The notes beneath the pieces are model-generated. The model did not search any database, was not told the DNA's origin, and worked only from the letters and a program-made list of their open reading frames with translations. Position numbers and translations under genes: made by a program. A stretch of 64,000 bases of DNA, taken from an uncultured Bacteroidota bacterium (GTDB lineage: Bacteria > Bacteroidota > Bacteroidia > Chitinophagales > Chitinophagaceae). Location of the stretch: the NCBI GenBank assembly GCA_946479615.1, contig CAMLGR010000005.1:1-64000 (forward strand). The letters run 5' to 3'. Positions 43,046 through 53,601 of this stretch are shown here, piece after piece. Position 1 is the stretch's first letter. Every line of letters begins with the position of its first letter.

Positions 43046-45787
43046 CTACCGGAAATCAAAGTATAATGTGCCACTTACCGGTTTACTATCCTGTTTTATG
43101 TTTTTCTGGCTCGATGGACCCAGTACTTCCGGTTTTTGAAACTTGGTACCGATTGGTGAGATAGCATGCATAAAGCCAATATTTCCTTCCGGGAATGCAG
43201 GTACCGTATTATTATTCGGCGCTGCTTTGGGCCGGGCTGGTTTCAGCATTTCAAAGAACATATTTTCCTGGTCCGTGATCACCGTGAAATCCGCTTCTTT
43301 GTTTTTCACTTTTACCCAATACATTCCCTCATGCCATCCTTTGAATTCAGGATAATCCCAGCTCTCACCGGTAATGGTATTATTATATGTTTTTTCCCAT
43401 ACACCTAATTGTTGTCCTTTCAAACGATTTTTCCAGACACGATAAGGCCCCCGGCCCATCCATTTCATACCCGTGATGTTTTCTTCAGGATAATTAAAAG
43501 TAATTCCCGTATAATCGGCTATATCCCTTACCAGGTATTTATATTCCATCCTGGGTAAGGTTCCGCTTTGAATGATCCATTTCACCTGTAAGCTATCTCC
43601 TTCGTAAGAAGATTCAACGATATAATTATTCCCTTCCCTGTAATGATGCAGCCTGGTTAATTTTACATTCGATCCCGCCAGTGCCGGACCATTGTTTAAT
43701 GATATATTTTTTTTACCATTGAAAACCTTTTGCAGGTATCCTGTCTCCTTATCAAAAAAGTAAGCAATTTTATCACAACTTACCGATAACGATCGCTCAT
43801 CTTCTCTTACTATTACCCCCGCTGTCATTGCAACAGTGATTAATTTCGCCGCCACTGTGGAAGGATCATGCAGCGGCCAGCTCCAGGTACAGATCGTATC
43901 GCCTTTGGCGCTGAGCGCCGAAAGATAAACCACATCGGCATTTACATTCGAAGACAGGGGAATATTCAACCAGCCTTTCTGACCCGGTGTCACTGACGGG
44001 CCCTTAATACTTCCTTTATTGACGATCCGTGACAGGGAAGCAGGCTGCGAAGGCACAGGACATAAAACTGTCTTCCATTCAAACCGGCATTGATCAAGAT
44101 TGGTATATAGATACCTGTTCTCTATTTCGATCCTGTGAGGATCAAAAGGTTTGACAGATGAATTGATATATACCGGTGACCACAATTCCCTGATAGTATA
44201 AAAGCTGGCTTCCTTTTCGCGGTGCGGGCCTACAATACCATCCGGCGCCTGGTTACCCGCCACATCGATACTATTATTCTTATCTGTACGAACAATCCCC
44301 TCATCATGCAATGACCATAGGAAAGCGCCGGCAAACCGGTTATAGGTTAATAATAAATTCCAGAAATCTTCCAATGCAGCGCCGTGCCCGCCATCAAACA
44401 GGCCATGCATGAATTCTGTCGGGAAAAAGACCTCCTTACCGGTGGCTATTTCATTCTGTATATATTTAAAATCAGGATAGTGCTTGGTATTGGTGCCATT
44501 GAACCTTTCCCAGGGATGTATCACGATACGTTTTTGCGGATCATATAAAGCATATTCATTGTCCAGCGCCCTGTTCCATCCTCCTTCATTGCCATTGTCC
44601 CAGATTACGATTGATGGATGGTTCACATCACGGATGACCATTTCTTTTACCAGTTTTTGTCCTACTACCGTATCATATGCCGCCTGCCAGCCGGTTAATT
44701 CATCCAATACAAATAATCCCAATGAATCGCAGAGATCCAAAAATTCTTTATCCGGCGGATAATGGCTCATACGCACAGCATTCATGTTCATTGATTTCAT
44801 CAACCTTATATCCATTAAATGCACCGCGCGGCTTAGCGTCCTTCCCGATTCCGGCCATTCGCTATGACGGCACACGCCTTTGAAAATTACTTTCACTCCA
44901 TTAGCATAAAATCCATCTGCCGATCTTAATTCCACCGTGCGGAATCCGAAACGTTCTTTTATCGAATGAATGACCTTGTTACCTTCCCTGACGGATACCA
45001 TTACCGAGTAAAGATTCGGATATTCCGGGCTCCATAATTTCATACCGGAAAAATGATGACGCAGGATACTGTCGCCAGGTAATAAGCGCAGTGGTTCCCC
45101 TACCGGTTTGCCATCAAGTTGAAAAACCTGCGCTTCTATGACTTGTTTTGGCGTGGCATTGCTGTATACCTGCATAAAGAAATCACCATTCGCTTTTCCA
45201 TCTACTACCACCCGCCTGATAAATGTCTGGGGAACAATCTCCAGGTATACCGGTCTGAAAATGCCACCGAATATCCAGAAATCGGATTTTCGCTCGGCAC
45301 GGTTAACGGAAGCATTCGCAGAATGCTTGCTTACGGTAACTTCCAGTAAATTGATTTTCCCAAAATATAAAAGGTCCGTGATATCATACCTGAATTGATA
45401 AAAAGCTCCCTGGTGAACAGGACCAGCCAATACACCATTGATCTTTACCTCGGTATCTGTCATCGAACCTTCAAATACAATAAATATCCTTTTCCCCTTA
45501 TGAGCTGCTGCTACGGGAAACTTATATTTATACAAACCCTGTTCATCCGGGTTCTCTGTGTCACGGGAATAATTATAGGTGCCGAATTTCTGCAGCTCCC
45601 AGTTCGAAGGCACAGGTATAGTTGACCATTTACCACTATTCATGCCACGGGTACAAAAGAAATCCCATGACACGGTATGATCCTTGTCCTTTCCCGACAA
45701 ATAATAAAGGATGGTTTGTTGTGCAAAGTTGACCGATGCGATCAACATTAATCCTGTCAGTAGCACGATTCTTTTTCCAGTTTTCAT
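43046..45787 (-). CDS. GH2 glycoside hydrolase (beta-galactosidase/mannosidase type)
   Basis: The 913-residue protein has a signal peptide (IVLLTGLMLIASVNFAQ), a sugar-binding sandwich (STIPVPSNWELQKFGTYNYS), an immunoglobulin-like domain, and a GH2 barrel. The barrel holds GVCRHSEWPESGRTLSRAVH, NAVRMSHYPPDKEFLDLCD, the acid/base glutamate in IVIWDNGNEGGWN, and a nucleophile-candidate glutamate in VFFPTEFMHGLF. The C-terminal domain resembles LacZ-type (MGRGPYRVWKNRLKGQQLGV). LacZ-like end domains favour beta-galactosidase. Given GH26 and GH27 neighbours, a beta-mannosidase role is also possible. A truncated copy of the same gene type lies just upstream. Confidence 0.9.
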   Translation of the reverse strand: MKTGKRIVLLTGLMLIASVNFAQQTILYYLSGKDKDHTVSWDFFCTRGMNSGKWSTIPVPSNWELQKFGTYNYSRDTENPDEQGLYKYKFPVAAAHKGKRIFIVFEGSMTDTEVKINGVLAGPVHQGAFYQFRYDITDLLYFGKINLLEVTVSKHSANASVNRAERKSDFWIFGGIFRPVYLEIVPQTFIRRVVVDGKANGDFFMQVYSNATPKQVIEAQVFQLDGKPVGEPLRLLPGDSILRHHFSGMKLWSPEYPNLYSVMVSVREGNKVIHSIKERFGFRTVELRSADGFYANGVKVIFKGVCRHSEWPESGRTLSRAVHLMDIRLMKSMNMNAVRMSHYPPDKEFLDLCDSLGLFVLDELTGWQAAYDTVVGQKLVKEMVIRDVNHPSIVIWDNGNEGGWNRALDNEYALYDPQKRIVIHPWERFNGTNTKHYPDFKYIQNEIATGKEVFFPTEFMHGLFDGGHGAALEDFWNLLLTYNRFAGAFLWSLHDEGIVRTDKNNSIDVAGNQAPDGIVGPHREKEASFYTIRELWSPVYINSSVKPFDPHRIEIENRYLYTNLDQCRFEWKTVLCPVPSQPASLSRIVNKGSIKGPSVTPGQKGWLNIPLSSNVNADVVYLSALSAKGDTICTWSWPLHDPSTVAAKLITVAMTAGVIVREDERSLSVSCDKIAYFFDKETGYLQKVFNGKKNISLNNGPALAGSNVKLTRLHHYREGNNYIVESSYEGDSLQVKWIIQSGTLPRMEYKYLVRDIADYTGITFNYPEENITGMKWMGRGPYRVWKNRLKGQQLGVWEKTYNNTITGESWDYPEFKGWHEGMYWVKVKNKEADFTVITDQENMFFEMLKPARPKAAPNNNTVPAFPEGNIGFMHAISPIGTKFQKPEVLGPSSQKNIKQDSKPVSGTLYFDFR

Positions 45788-45915
45788 TGTATCAATATTA
45801 ATTTAACCTGTTCGTATAGTTCCAATAATGATTGTTTTAAAAAGGGCCGGAAAGTAGAAACAATCCGGCGTGTTGCTTAATTGCTGTGCGTCTGAAACCG
45901 TTTATAATTTTTTAT

Positions 45916-46189
45916 TTACCTGAAATCAAAATATAATATCCCTGGCTTTACATCATTCCCGCCGCGCAGGAATAGTAAACGTATACCGGTATAACCCTGC
46001 TTCAGTAGCATCTTCTTTTTCAGGACCATAAGTATAATTCCCCAATCCCCTGGATTCCCAGTTGGAAGGAACAGCTACCTGCGTCCAGTTGCCGCTGTTA
46101 CGACCCGCCATACACATAAGCAGCAAACACAAGAATAACCGAAAGGATAGTATCGCTAACCATTTTTTCATTTCATGGGTTTTATCCAA
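45916..46189 (-). pseudogene. collapsed second GH2 gene (two deletions and a frameshift)
   Basis: A 78-codon frame (46189-45953) has a signal peptide joined to a short GH2 segment. CMAGRNSGNWTQVAVPSNWE and GLYRYTFTIPA match CTRGMNSGKWSTIPVPSNWE and GLYKYKFPVAA of the intact GH2 at 43046. About 35 residues between signal and this segment are missing. After the last match the frame shifts and stops at 45953. In another frame, DVKPGILYFDFR then a stop at 45916 matches the last residues of the intact enzyme (SKPVSGTLYFDFR, stop). So nearly the whole body was deleted, leaving both ends. It lies between the GH26 and GH2 genes. Confidence 0.85.
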
Positions 46190-46205
46190 CCGTTTACATC
46201 AATCC

Positions 46206-47189
46206 TCATTTACCATATTTCTTCATGATATCCGGCACTTCATCAAGTGTTATCACCAGGTCGTGCCGGTAAACATATTTCAGGTATTCTTTATCTACTT
46301 TTTGCAGGTGAGAAGTATGCCATTCCATCCACCAGCTCCACATCGCTCCTTCTTTGAGACAATTATCGGGATTGGGTGGTGTACCGCATTCGTGATATGC
46401 AATCGGCATTTGACTACCTACTATGTCTTTTACTTTTTTATACATCGCTGTTTGCGGGCTGTCTCCTACATTATAAGTATCTGCCCCGGCAATGTCTACA
46501 TATTGTTTGCCGGGGAACCAGGCAGGATCCGGGTTACCGGTATAACAAAGCACCCAGATAAGATTATTGATCTTCCGTTTGTTGACGATATAATCGTATA
46601 CCGTTATCCAGAGCCGTTTGAAATTTTCCGGTCCTTGTTTCCCCCACCAGAACCAGTTACCATTTAATTCATGAAAGGGCCTCCACAGTACCGGCACATT
46701 TGCATCCCGTATCTTCTGCAGCAGGTCTGCTTTTCTTTCCAGTTCATACCAGAACGATTTGTATTGTGGTGTCCCTTCTATAAAAATGCTGTCGATATCA
46801 ACCGGCTTTTTGCTGTTCTCATATCCTTCGCCGATTGATGGTGCGCCCCAATGCCACATAATCGTAGGAATACCTCCACTCTTCCACCAATCGATAGCAT
46901 GCTGAACTTCTGCTTCGTTCTCACGGTCATTGATAAAATCCATTCCGCGAATAGCAGGTTGTTTACCTGTGATCTCTTTGATATATTTTAATTCATCGTA
47001 TCCCCAACTGGCCCACATTTGTCCTGAAAGGATTTTTTTACCGTAGATATCATTCAGGTAACGAAACAATGCTTTGGCTTCTCTGGATGCATCCGGTGTG
47101 CAAAGTGCTGTGTTTTTTTGAGCCAATACTGCATTACCAAAACCAGCACAAAGGATAAATAACAGGTATTTCTTAAAAAATTGTTTCAT
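46206..47189 (-). CDS. endo-beta-1,4-mannanase, family GH26
   Basis: The 327-residue protein has a signal peptide (LLFILCAGFGNAVLAQ) and a single GH26 barrel with ILSGQMWASWGYDELKYIK, PTIMWHWGAPS, VLWRPFHELNGNWFWWG (acid/base glutamate) and MPIAYHECGTPP (nucleophile glutamate). No carbohydrate-binding module is attached. GH26 enzymes of this form cut beta-1,4-mannan backbones, including galactomannan and glucomannan. It sits between a GH27 alpha-galactosidase gene and GH2/GH3 genes, as expected for a mannan-degrading set. Spacing to GH27 is 31 bases. Confidence 0.94.
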   Translation of the reverse strand: MKQFFKKYLLFILCAGFGNAVLAQKNTALCTPDASREAKALFRYLNDIYGKKILSGQMWASWGYDELKYIKEITGKQPAIRGMDFINDRENEAEVQHAIDWWKSGGIPTIMWHWGAPSIGEGYENSKKPVDIDSIFIEGTPQYKSFWYELERKADLLQKIRDANVPVLWRPFHELNGNWFWWGKQGPENFKRLWITVYDYIVNKRKINNLIWVLCYTGNPDPAWFPGKQYVDIAGADTYNVGDSPQTAMYKKVKDIVGSQMPIAYHECGTPPNPDNCLKEGAMWSWWMEWHTSHLQKVDKEYLKYVYRHDLVITLDEVPDIMKKYGK

Positions 47190-47220
47190 GACTATACTTT
47201 AAAATCTTTTTAATCCTGTA

Positions 47221-48426
47221 TTATTTTTTAAGGCGTAGCAATACCACGTCATGCGGAGCTACTACAGGCAGCACAATTTTTTTAGTGGTGCCAAGCTCTT
47301 TCTTTCCCCATACATCATGTATCTTATAGGTGATAGCTTTTACATCCAGTGTTCTTTTGGCTACCGGGTCTCCGATAGCTTGTGTTGTCCAGTCAAGAGG
47401 TACAGGTTGTGCTGTACTTTTCCGGTTTAAAATACAAACGGCCCAGTCGCCATTCTTCAATGGTTTTATCCATGTTTCCACGCTGTCAGCTGCTGCATAT
47501 TTCATAGCCTGGATGCCTAATGAATCCTGGTTGATCGCAATGACTTCTTTATTAGTTAAAATGGCATTGGTAGATGCCGGCATTTTTCTGATATCATTAC
47601 CGGCTATCAGTGGTGCTGCGATCATGCTCCACATAGAGAAATGCGCACGGTTCTCGCTTTCACTAAGGCCATTACCTACTTCGAGCATATCCGGATCGTT
47701 CCAATGTCCGGGACCTGCATATTTGCGTAAAGTATCCTGCGATTCCAGGATACGCATTACACCGGAAGCTGACCAACTGCCATATGATTTAACACCTTCA
47801 AACTGCGCCGTGATATCACCGGTTGTGCGCCAGATATGTCCTACCGGTTCGGCCCATCTCCAGGGTTTATTCTGGCCCCATTCGCATAAACTGAAAAGTA
47901 TCGGGCGTCCTGCCAGCTTTAAGGCTTTGCTCATTGTTGTATACGCTTCTTTGGCATTAATGCCTTCACTGCTGCACCAGTCAAATTTTAAATAATCGAT
48001 TTCTACTGATGCATAGAAACGTGCATCCTGGTATTCATAGCCACGTGTGCCGGGATAACCGGCACAGGTAAGTGTACCTGCACAATTATACAAACCAAAT
48101 TTCAATCCTTTGGAATGCACATAATCAGCAACGAATTTCATTCCTCTGGGAAATTTTACAGGGTCCGGAACCAGGTCACCGGTCTTTGCATCTCTTTCTT
48201 TTGCCATCCATGCATCATCCAATACCAAATAAACATATCCGGCATCTTTCATACCTGAACTCACCATTGCATCTGCTGTTTCCAATACCAGCTTTTCATT
48301 GATATTTCCCTGGAACGTGTTCCAGCTATTCCATCCCATCGGTGGCGTCAATGCAAGGCCTTCCCACTTTTGGCCAACCCCTGCCAGGCCAGTAAGTAAT
48401 CCTATTGCTAAAAAGATCTTTTTCAT
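47221..48426 (-). CDS. alpha-galactosidase, family GH27
   Basis: The 401-residue secreted enzyme (signal IFLAIGLLTGLAGVGQ) opens with ALTPPMGWNSWNTFQGN, typical of GH27. The nucleophile aspartate is in IDYLKFDWCSSEG and the acid/base aspartate in IWRTTGDITAQFEG. GHWNDPDMLEVGNG and the beta-sandwich tail complete the family pattern. It removes alpha-1,6-galactose from galactomannan or related chains. The start at 48426 is preferred to 48471 because it puts the signal peptide at the N-terminus. A terminator-like hairpin separates it from susD upstream. Confidence 0.95.
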   Translation of the reverse strand: MKKIFLAIGLLTGLAGVGQKWEGLALTPPMGWNSWNTFQGNINEKLVLETADAMVSSGMKDAGYVYLVLDDAWMAKERDAKTGDLVPDPVKFPRGMKFVADYVHSKGLKFGLYNCAGTLTCAGYPGTRGYEYQDARFYASVEIDYLKFDWCSSEGINAKEAYTTMSKALKLAGRPILFSLCEWGQNKPWRWAEPVGHIWRTTGDITAQFEGVKSYGSWSASGVMRILESQDTLRKYAGPGHWNDPDMLEVGNGLSESENRAHFSMWSMIAAPLIAGNDIRKMPASTNAILTNKEVIAINQDSLGIQAMKYAAADSVETWIKPLKNGDWAVCILNRKSTAQPVPLDWTTQAIGDPVAKRTLDVKAITYKIHDVWGKKELGTTKKIVLPVVAPHDVVLLRLKK

Positions 48427-48480
48427 TATTATCTGCTTTGATTTAAATAAAGGTAGGGTAGCATTTTTCAATTCAGGGAG

Positions 48481-48527
48481 AAAAAGCCCGCAATCAATTC
48501 AAACTCGATTGATGAACGACTGCGGGC
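48481..48527 (-). terminator. terminator or attenuator between susD and GH27
   Basis: Read on the minus strand, GCCCGCAGTCGTTCATCAAT pairs with ATTGATTGCGGGC across a short loop and is followed by TTTTT. It lies 51 bases past the SusD stop. Placement between susCD and the hydrolases would lower enzyme expression relative to the transporters. Confidence 0.8.
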
Positions 48528-48577
48528 ACCTGAAATGCTCGATATATAACACAAACTACTGCCAATTAGTAACGGGG

Positions 48578-50359
48578 TTACCATCCCGGATTCTGGATCA
48601 TCAATGGTGATTTCCGGATCTCCAATGCAGGGATCGGGAATAAGTATTGCTTGGCCGTCATCGTATGATTGGCCACTCCCAGTACTTCTGTATAGGTATA
48701 TTTTTTATCCAACGGGCTCCGTGTGATCATCATACCTCGCAAACGTCCGTTATTGACAACTTCCCCTGTTTTCCACCGGCAGATATCATTCCAGTGCACA
48801 TCTCCTTCGAATACCAGTTCAATATGACGTTCGTTTCTGATAATCTCTCTCATTTCAGTCTGTGTCATACCTGCTTTCAATCCATACAATCCATCACCGC
48901 CCGGCTCTATTCCTGCACGGCTTCTTATTTCAATGATCTTATCATACGCTGCCTGTATTTGTCCTACTTCATTCATTGCTTCTGCATAGCTCAATAAGAT
49001 TTCAGCGTATCGCAACAAGGGCCAGCCCCGGTTAGTTTGGCCACTACTGTTGTTGGCGATGGTAGAATCGCACATTTTACGGCAATAGTACCCTGTATAA
49101 TTGGGCGCTGCTCCGCTTGGCACATATCCATCACCTGAGGAGTTGGCAATATTAGTAGCCGAAGCGGTTGCCAGGTATGTGAATACAGTATCCTGTCCCG
49201 TATTGGCTCGTTGATATCTTGATCCGTTGTAAATGATGGTATAATTGAACCGTGGATCACGATTCGCATACGGGTTAGCCGGATCATATCCCGATGCAGG
49301 GTCCGTGATCGCCTTTCCATTATTCATTGGGAAACATTCCACCAGGTTTTGTGTGGGTCTCGTATTGAATGAACCGCTACGTGAAGAAGGAAGATAGTTT
49401 GATTCCATATCCCTGTTAGGAGGACGATTAAAGAACAGGATATATTCAGGATTCGGGTAACGTTTCAAAAAGACATTATAAAAACCAAAACCGGGTTTTA
49501 CATTATTCTCTACATTCAAAGAATAATACCCGGAATTGATCACCGCTAAAGCAGCATCAGCAGCTTTCTGCCAGCGGGTCACATCATAGGTAGGATAACC
49601 AGCTACTTTTTTCTGATCTTCTGTAGCACCTGTTATTGCACCGCCATTAAAAAGAGGGCTGGCCGCATGCAAAAGCAAACGTGCCTTCATTGCCATAGCC
49701 GAGCCTTTTGTTACCCTGCCAAAATCAATATCCTGGTAACCTGCGGGGTAAGCTGCATTAGGCACCGGTAATAAAGCAGCGGCTTCATCAAATTCTTTAC
49801 TTATGTACGTAACGCAATCGTCAAAAGTGCCGCGAGGCAAATTGATACTGGCATCTTTATCATATAGAGCATTACCAATCAGGGGCACACCACCAAAGTT
49901 GATCACGAGATACGTATAAAAATAAGCGCGCATGAATTTAGCTTCACCTTTTATCCGGCTTTGCATAGCAGCAGATAACGGTGTACCGGGCAAATTCTTA
50001 AGTAAAAGATTTACACGGCGGATATTCGCCCAGGGCAGGTCCCATGCATCGGCATGTATAAAACTCTCTGCACTGTAAGCACCCAGGTACAGCGCTACGG
50101 TACGACGCGCAGGATTGGCCAGTGTATACTCGGCATCTTCCGTAGCCTGCTCGGTAGTACCATTCTCCCAGCGTGTTTTATAAAAATTAAACGGCATATC
50201 CTCGTAAATACGCGTGAGGAAAGCCATGGTGCGCGCACTATCTGAAAAAACAGCTTTCTCATCAAGGATGGTATTTGTCTTATCATCCAGGAATGATTGT
50301 TTCTTACAGGAAACCAGCGCTGCAAAAACAAGGAACAACAACAAATATATCTTTCTCAT
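48578..50359 (-). CDS. SusD/RagB-family lipoprotein, second pair of the mannan-type locus
   Basis: The 593-residue protein carries a lipoprotein signal (YLLLFLVFAALVSC) and SusD features: AKFMRAYFYTYLVINFGGVPLI, RLLLHAASPLFNGG, RYAEILLSYAEAMNEVGQ, IRNERHIELVFEGDVHWNDICRW and a final YLFPIPALEIRKSPLMIQNPGW. It shares the C-terminal NPGW and layout with the SusD at 53602, so the two pairs probably arose by duplication. It follows the partner SusC by 18 bases. Confidence 0.95.
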   Translation of the reverse strand: MRKIYLLLFLVFAALVSCKKQSFLDDKTNTILDEKAVFSDSARTMAFLTRIYEDMPFNFYKTRWENGTTEQATEDAEYTLANPARRTVALYLGAYSAESFIHADAWDLPWANIRRVNLLLKNLPGTPLSAAMQSRIKGEAKFMRAYFYTYLVINFGGVPLIGNALYDKDASINLPRGTFDDCVTYISKEFDEAAALLPVPNAAYPAGYQDIDFGRVTKGSAMAMKARLLLHAASPLFNGGAITGATEDQKKVAGYPTYDVTRWQKAADAALAVINSGYYSLNVENNVKPGFGFYNVFLKRYPNPEYILFFNRPPNRDMESNYLPSSRSGSFNTRPTQNLVECFPMNNGKAITDPASGYDPANPYANRDPRFNYTIIYNGSRYQRANTGQDTVFTYLATASATNIANSSGDGYVPSGAAPNYTGYYCRKMCDSTIANNSSGQTNRGWPLLRYAEILLSYAEAMNEVGQIQAAYDKIIEIRSRAGIEPGGDGLYGLKAGMTQTEMREIIRNERHIELVFEGDVHWNDICRWKTGEVVNNGRLRGMMITRSPLDKKYTYTEVLGVANHTMTAKQYLFPIPALEIRKSPLMIQNPGW

Positions 50360-50377
50360 TATGCTAGTATTAATCAT

Positions 50378-53300
50378 TTAAAAAATTACATTCACGCCTA
50401 CGTTAAATACTTTTTGCGGAGGATAAACAGTTCTGTCTGTAAAAGGTGTTACTTCCGGGTCCATGTCATACAGCTTGAAAAATTTTGACCATGTCACCAG
50501 GTTATTACCATTGACATACACTCTCATATCACTGATCTTCATCGAACGTACCCAACGTGCAGGAAGGGAGTAGGAAATATCTGCAGTCCGCAAACGCAGG
50601 TATTTACCCGAGCGTGACCAAAAGGTTGAATTCTGACCCGGATCGCTGATACCACGCAATTGGGTTAAAATGGGATATTGCGCATTATCCCCCAGTTCCG
50701 GGGTCCATGCGTTGGCGTGTACACTGCGAAGATTGGAAGAGAAAGCACGGATCGCTTCTTCGATACCACTCACACTGAAATCGCCCGTGCCCTGGAAGGA
50801 CGCACTTACCCGCAGTTTTTTATATCCAAGTTGTATCTGAAACCCATAATTTAGTCTTGGCAAATTAGGCGCCCCGAAAAAGCCGCGATCAAATTCATTC
50901 ACCACACCATCTTTATTGATGTCTTCATATTTGAGATCACCGGCGTGTACAGGCGTGATGCCCCCTGTTGTTACTTTGGGGCTCGCCGCTACATCAGCCG
51001 CATCTTTATAATATGAACCCGTCCATTTATACATTAACAGCGATCCGATACTCTGACCTGTCAACTGCTGGTAATTATAAATGGTTGGCACCTCATCCAG
51101 TTCCATGATCTTATTCTTCGCATACGAATAAGTGGCTCTGACGGAAAAATCAAAGTCTTTTCCGATCCGGTCGTGGTATGTGATCTCTGCTTCATAACCC
51201 CTGTTATTCACTTTACCGATATTGACAGGAGGCAATGTTTGTCCCAATATCTGTGATACAGTACCTCTTTGTGTCAGGATATCATACCTGTCTTCGTTGA
51301 ACCATTCCAGCGTACCGGAGATCTTGTTGTTCAATACTCCGAAGTCCAGAGCGATATTGGTTTTGCCGGCTTTCTCCCAGGTTACATCAAGATTAGGCAA
51401 AGTGCCTTCCTGCAGGTTGGTAAAAGGATTGGAAGAGGTTCCGAAATTGGCCTGGGCGATACGGTTTAGAGGAAATGAAGTAAGACTGGTATTGCTGTTG
51501 CTCCAGCCAGTAGTATTATATCCAAAACTTTGGCGATAATAATAAGTAAACGCATTGCCGATCTGGTCATTCCCTACAATACCATACGAACCTCTTAGTT
51601 TTAACAGGTTGATCGCAGGAAATAAGTTTTTGAAAAAATCTTCCTCTGCTATATTATAACCAACCGATACCGCGGGAAACAAACCAAAACGTTTGTTGCC
51701 CTGGAACCGATCGGAACCATTATAAGCCATATCAAATTCCACCAGGTATTTTTGTTTAAAATCATACCCGATCCTGGTAGAGATGCCCTGGAAGTTGTTG
51801 GGAATAAAATTATAGTTTACGTCTGAAGTCGTAAATGTTTTGGTATTGCGGTTCAGCAGGGCCAATCCATAAAAGTGATGGGATCCGAACGTGCGGTCAT
51901 AACTGGCCTGTGCCTGCATAGTGAAATCACGGAAGGTCGAACGCGGTGCATAACTGAGTGTCAATGGCTCTGTACGATATACGTTAACATCTCTTGCCGC
52001 GTAAAGGTTATTTACCGGATCATATACAAATGAAGGGAAATTCTGCCTGGTTACGTTACGTCCATAATTATAGTTACTGCCGTATGAGACGAGACCTTTA
52101 ACAGCCAATCCTTTGGTGATAAAATCCAGCTTTTCGGTAACAGAAGCAACAAAGTTCATGTTGTCCTGGAAATTGCGTTCGTACCCATCGAGGTTTAATC
52201 TTCCTACAATATTATTGGCATCATAAGTAGTTTGCCCTTTCTGCCAGTTACTATAACCCCAGCTTCCGTCAGGATTTTTGATCGGGTAAGCAAAGGGAGC
52301 CAGGGAAAGAAAACTGCTGTATTCATAAAATGCATCATTCTTATCACCATTTACTTTGCCATTGTAACGGAGACTGGGATTATTCACAGCACTGGTATTA
52401 CCATAGAGATCCACGCGAAAGTCAAGATTTTTAGAAGCATGAATATCGAGGTTGGAACGATAGTTGAATCTTTTATTATAATAATTACCATCGACACCCT
52501 GTCCCTTGCTGAAATCATTCAGGATACCACCCTGGTTGATATACCCGACCGATACAAAATATTTTACTGTATTGGTACCACCTTGTATATCGAGGTTGCT
52601 TCTTGTCTGGTGACTGAATTTGCGGAAGAGTACCGATTGCCAATCCACATCCGGGTGCCCGTAAGGATCAGTACCATCCTGGAACAATTGTAAATCGGTA
52701 GCCGTAAAACGGGGCTGATAATTGGAAACCGGTGAAGCAGAATATTTATTATCGTTGATCTGCGACTGGTTATACAAGGATGCTGTCTGGTAAGCATTCA
52801 GGTATTCCGGCATGATAGTCGGCTCCATTGTTGCGTATTCAGAACGAAGTGATATCTTAGGCGATCCTGTTTTGCCACGGCGTGTAGTCACCACCACTAC
52901 TCCATTGGCTCCCTTGATACCATACACCGCAGTAGTGGCAGCATCTTTTAATATACTGATGCTTTCTATTTCATTCGGATCGAGTTGTGCAAACAGGTCG
53001 GCTGAATATTCGATATCATCCACAATGATCAACGGTGTACCGGCACTGGAGAAGGTACTGATACCACGGATAAAGAAAGCAGCGCCATCAGCGCCCGGTC
53101 TGCCCGAGCGTTGTTGTGCAGAAAAGCCCGGCAATTTTCCTACCAACCCGTTTTGCAAACTGGCTGATGGATTTTCACGCAGTGATGTACCGCTAACTGT
53201 ACTCACCGAACCGGTCACGGTTACCTTTTTTTGTCGTCCATATCCTACTACTACTACTTCATCCAATCCTTTGGGATCGACATTCATTTTAACAATTACC

Positions 53301-53566
53301 GTAGCAGATGATGCATTTACTTCCATTGGCAACATACCGACAGAAGTTATCACTAATGTATTGGAGTTACGTAGAGTAAGCGAAAAAGTACCCTGGGCAC
53401 TGGTAGCAGTAGCATTATCGGCTGCTCCTTTTTCAGCCACGGATGCACCGACGAGGGGTGCGCCACCCGCATCCGTTACCACGCCGGTTACCTTGTGGCC
53501 CTGTGCCATCAGCCTGCCAAAGGGCAAAGAAGAAAGCACCAACAGAAATAATATCAACTTTTTCAT
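50378..53566 (-). CDS. SusC/RagA-family TonB-dependent transporter, second pair
   Basis: The 1062-residue protein has a signal peptide, a carboxypeptidase-D-like domain (VTGVVTDAGGAPLVGASVAE, about 25-100), a TonB box (LDEVVVVGYGRQKKV), a plug (LQNGLVGKLPGFSAQQRSGRPG and LIIVDDIEYSAD) and a barrel ending in VFNVGVNVIF. It should import mannan-type oligosaccharides with its SusD. It lies 35 bases after the SusD of the first pair, so both pairs look like one transcription unit. Confidence 0.96.
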   Translation of the reverse strand: MKKLILFLLVLSSLPFGRLMAQGHKVTGVVTDAGGAPLVGASVAEKGAADNATATSAQGTFSLTLRNSNTLVITSVGMLPMEVNASSATVIVKMNVDPKGLDEVVVVGYGRQKKVTVTGSVSTVSGTSLRENPSASLQNGLVGKLPGFSAQQRSGRPGADGAAFFIRGISTFSSAGTPLIIVDDIEYSADLFAQLDPNEIESISILKDAATTAVYGIKGANGVVVVTTRRGKTGSPKISLRSEYATMEPTIMPEYLNAYQTASLYNQSQINDNKYSASPVSNYQPRFTATDLQLFQDGTDPYGHPDVDWQSVLFRKFSHQTRSNLDIQGGTNTVKYFVSVGYINQGGILNDFSKGQGVDGNYYNKRFNYRSNLDIHASKNLDFRVDLYGNTSAVNNPSLRYNGKVNGDKNDAFYEYSSFLSLAPFAYPIKNPDGSWGYSNWQKGQTTYDANNIVGRLNLDGYERNFQDNMNFVASVTEKLDFITKGLAVKGLVSYGSNYNYGRNVTRQNFPSFVYDPVNNLYAARDVNVYRTEPLTLSYAPRSTFRDFTMQAQASYDRTFGSHHFYGLALLNRNTKTFTTSDVNYNFIPNNFQGISTRIGYDFKQKYLVEFDMAYNGSDRFQGNKRFGLFPAVSVGYNIAEEDFFKNLFPAINLLKLRGSYGIVGNDQIGNAFTYYYRQSFGYNTTGWSNSNTSLTSFPLNRIAQANFGTSSNPFTNLQEGTLPNLDVTWEKAGKTNIALDFGVLNNKISGTLEWFNEDRYDILTQRGTVSQILGQTLPPVNIGKVNNRGYEAEITYHDRIGKDFDFSVRATYSYAKNKIMELDEVPTIYNYQQLTGQSIGSLLMYKWTGSYYKDAADVAASPKVTTGGITPVHAGDLKYEDINKDGVVNEFDRGFFGAPNLPRLNYGFQIQLGYKKLRVSASFQGTGDFSVSGIEEAIRAFSSNLRSVHANAWTPELGDNAQYPILTQLRGISDPGQNSTFWSRSGKYLRLRTADISYSLPARWVRSMKISDMRVYVNGNNLVTWSKFFKLYDMDPEVTPFTDRTVYPPQKVFNVGVNVIF

Positions 53567-53601
53567 TGCAGTATAATTTTAGAAAGTTTTAATCTGGTTT
53601 G

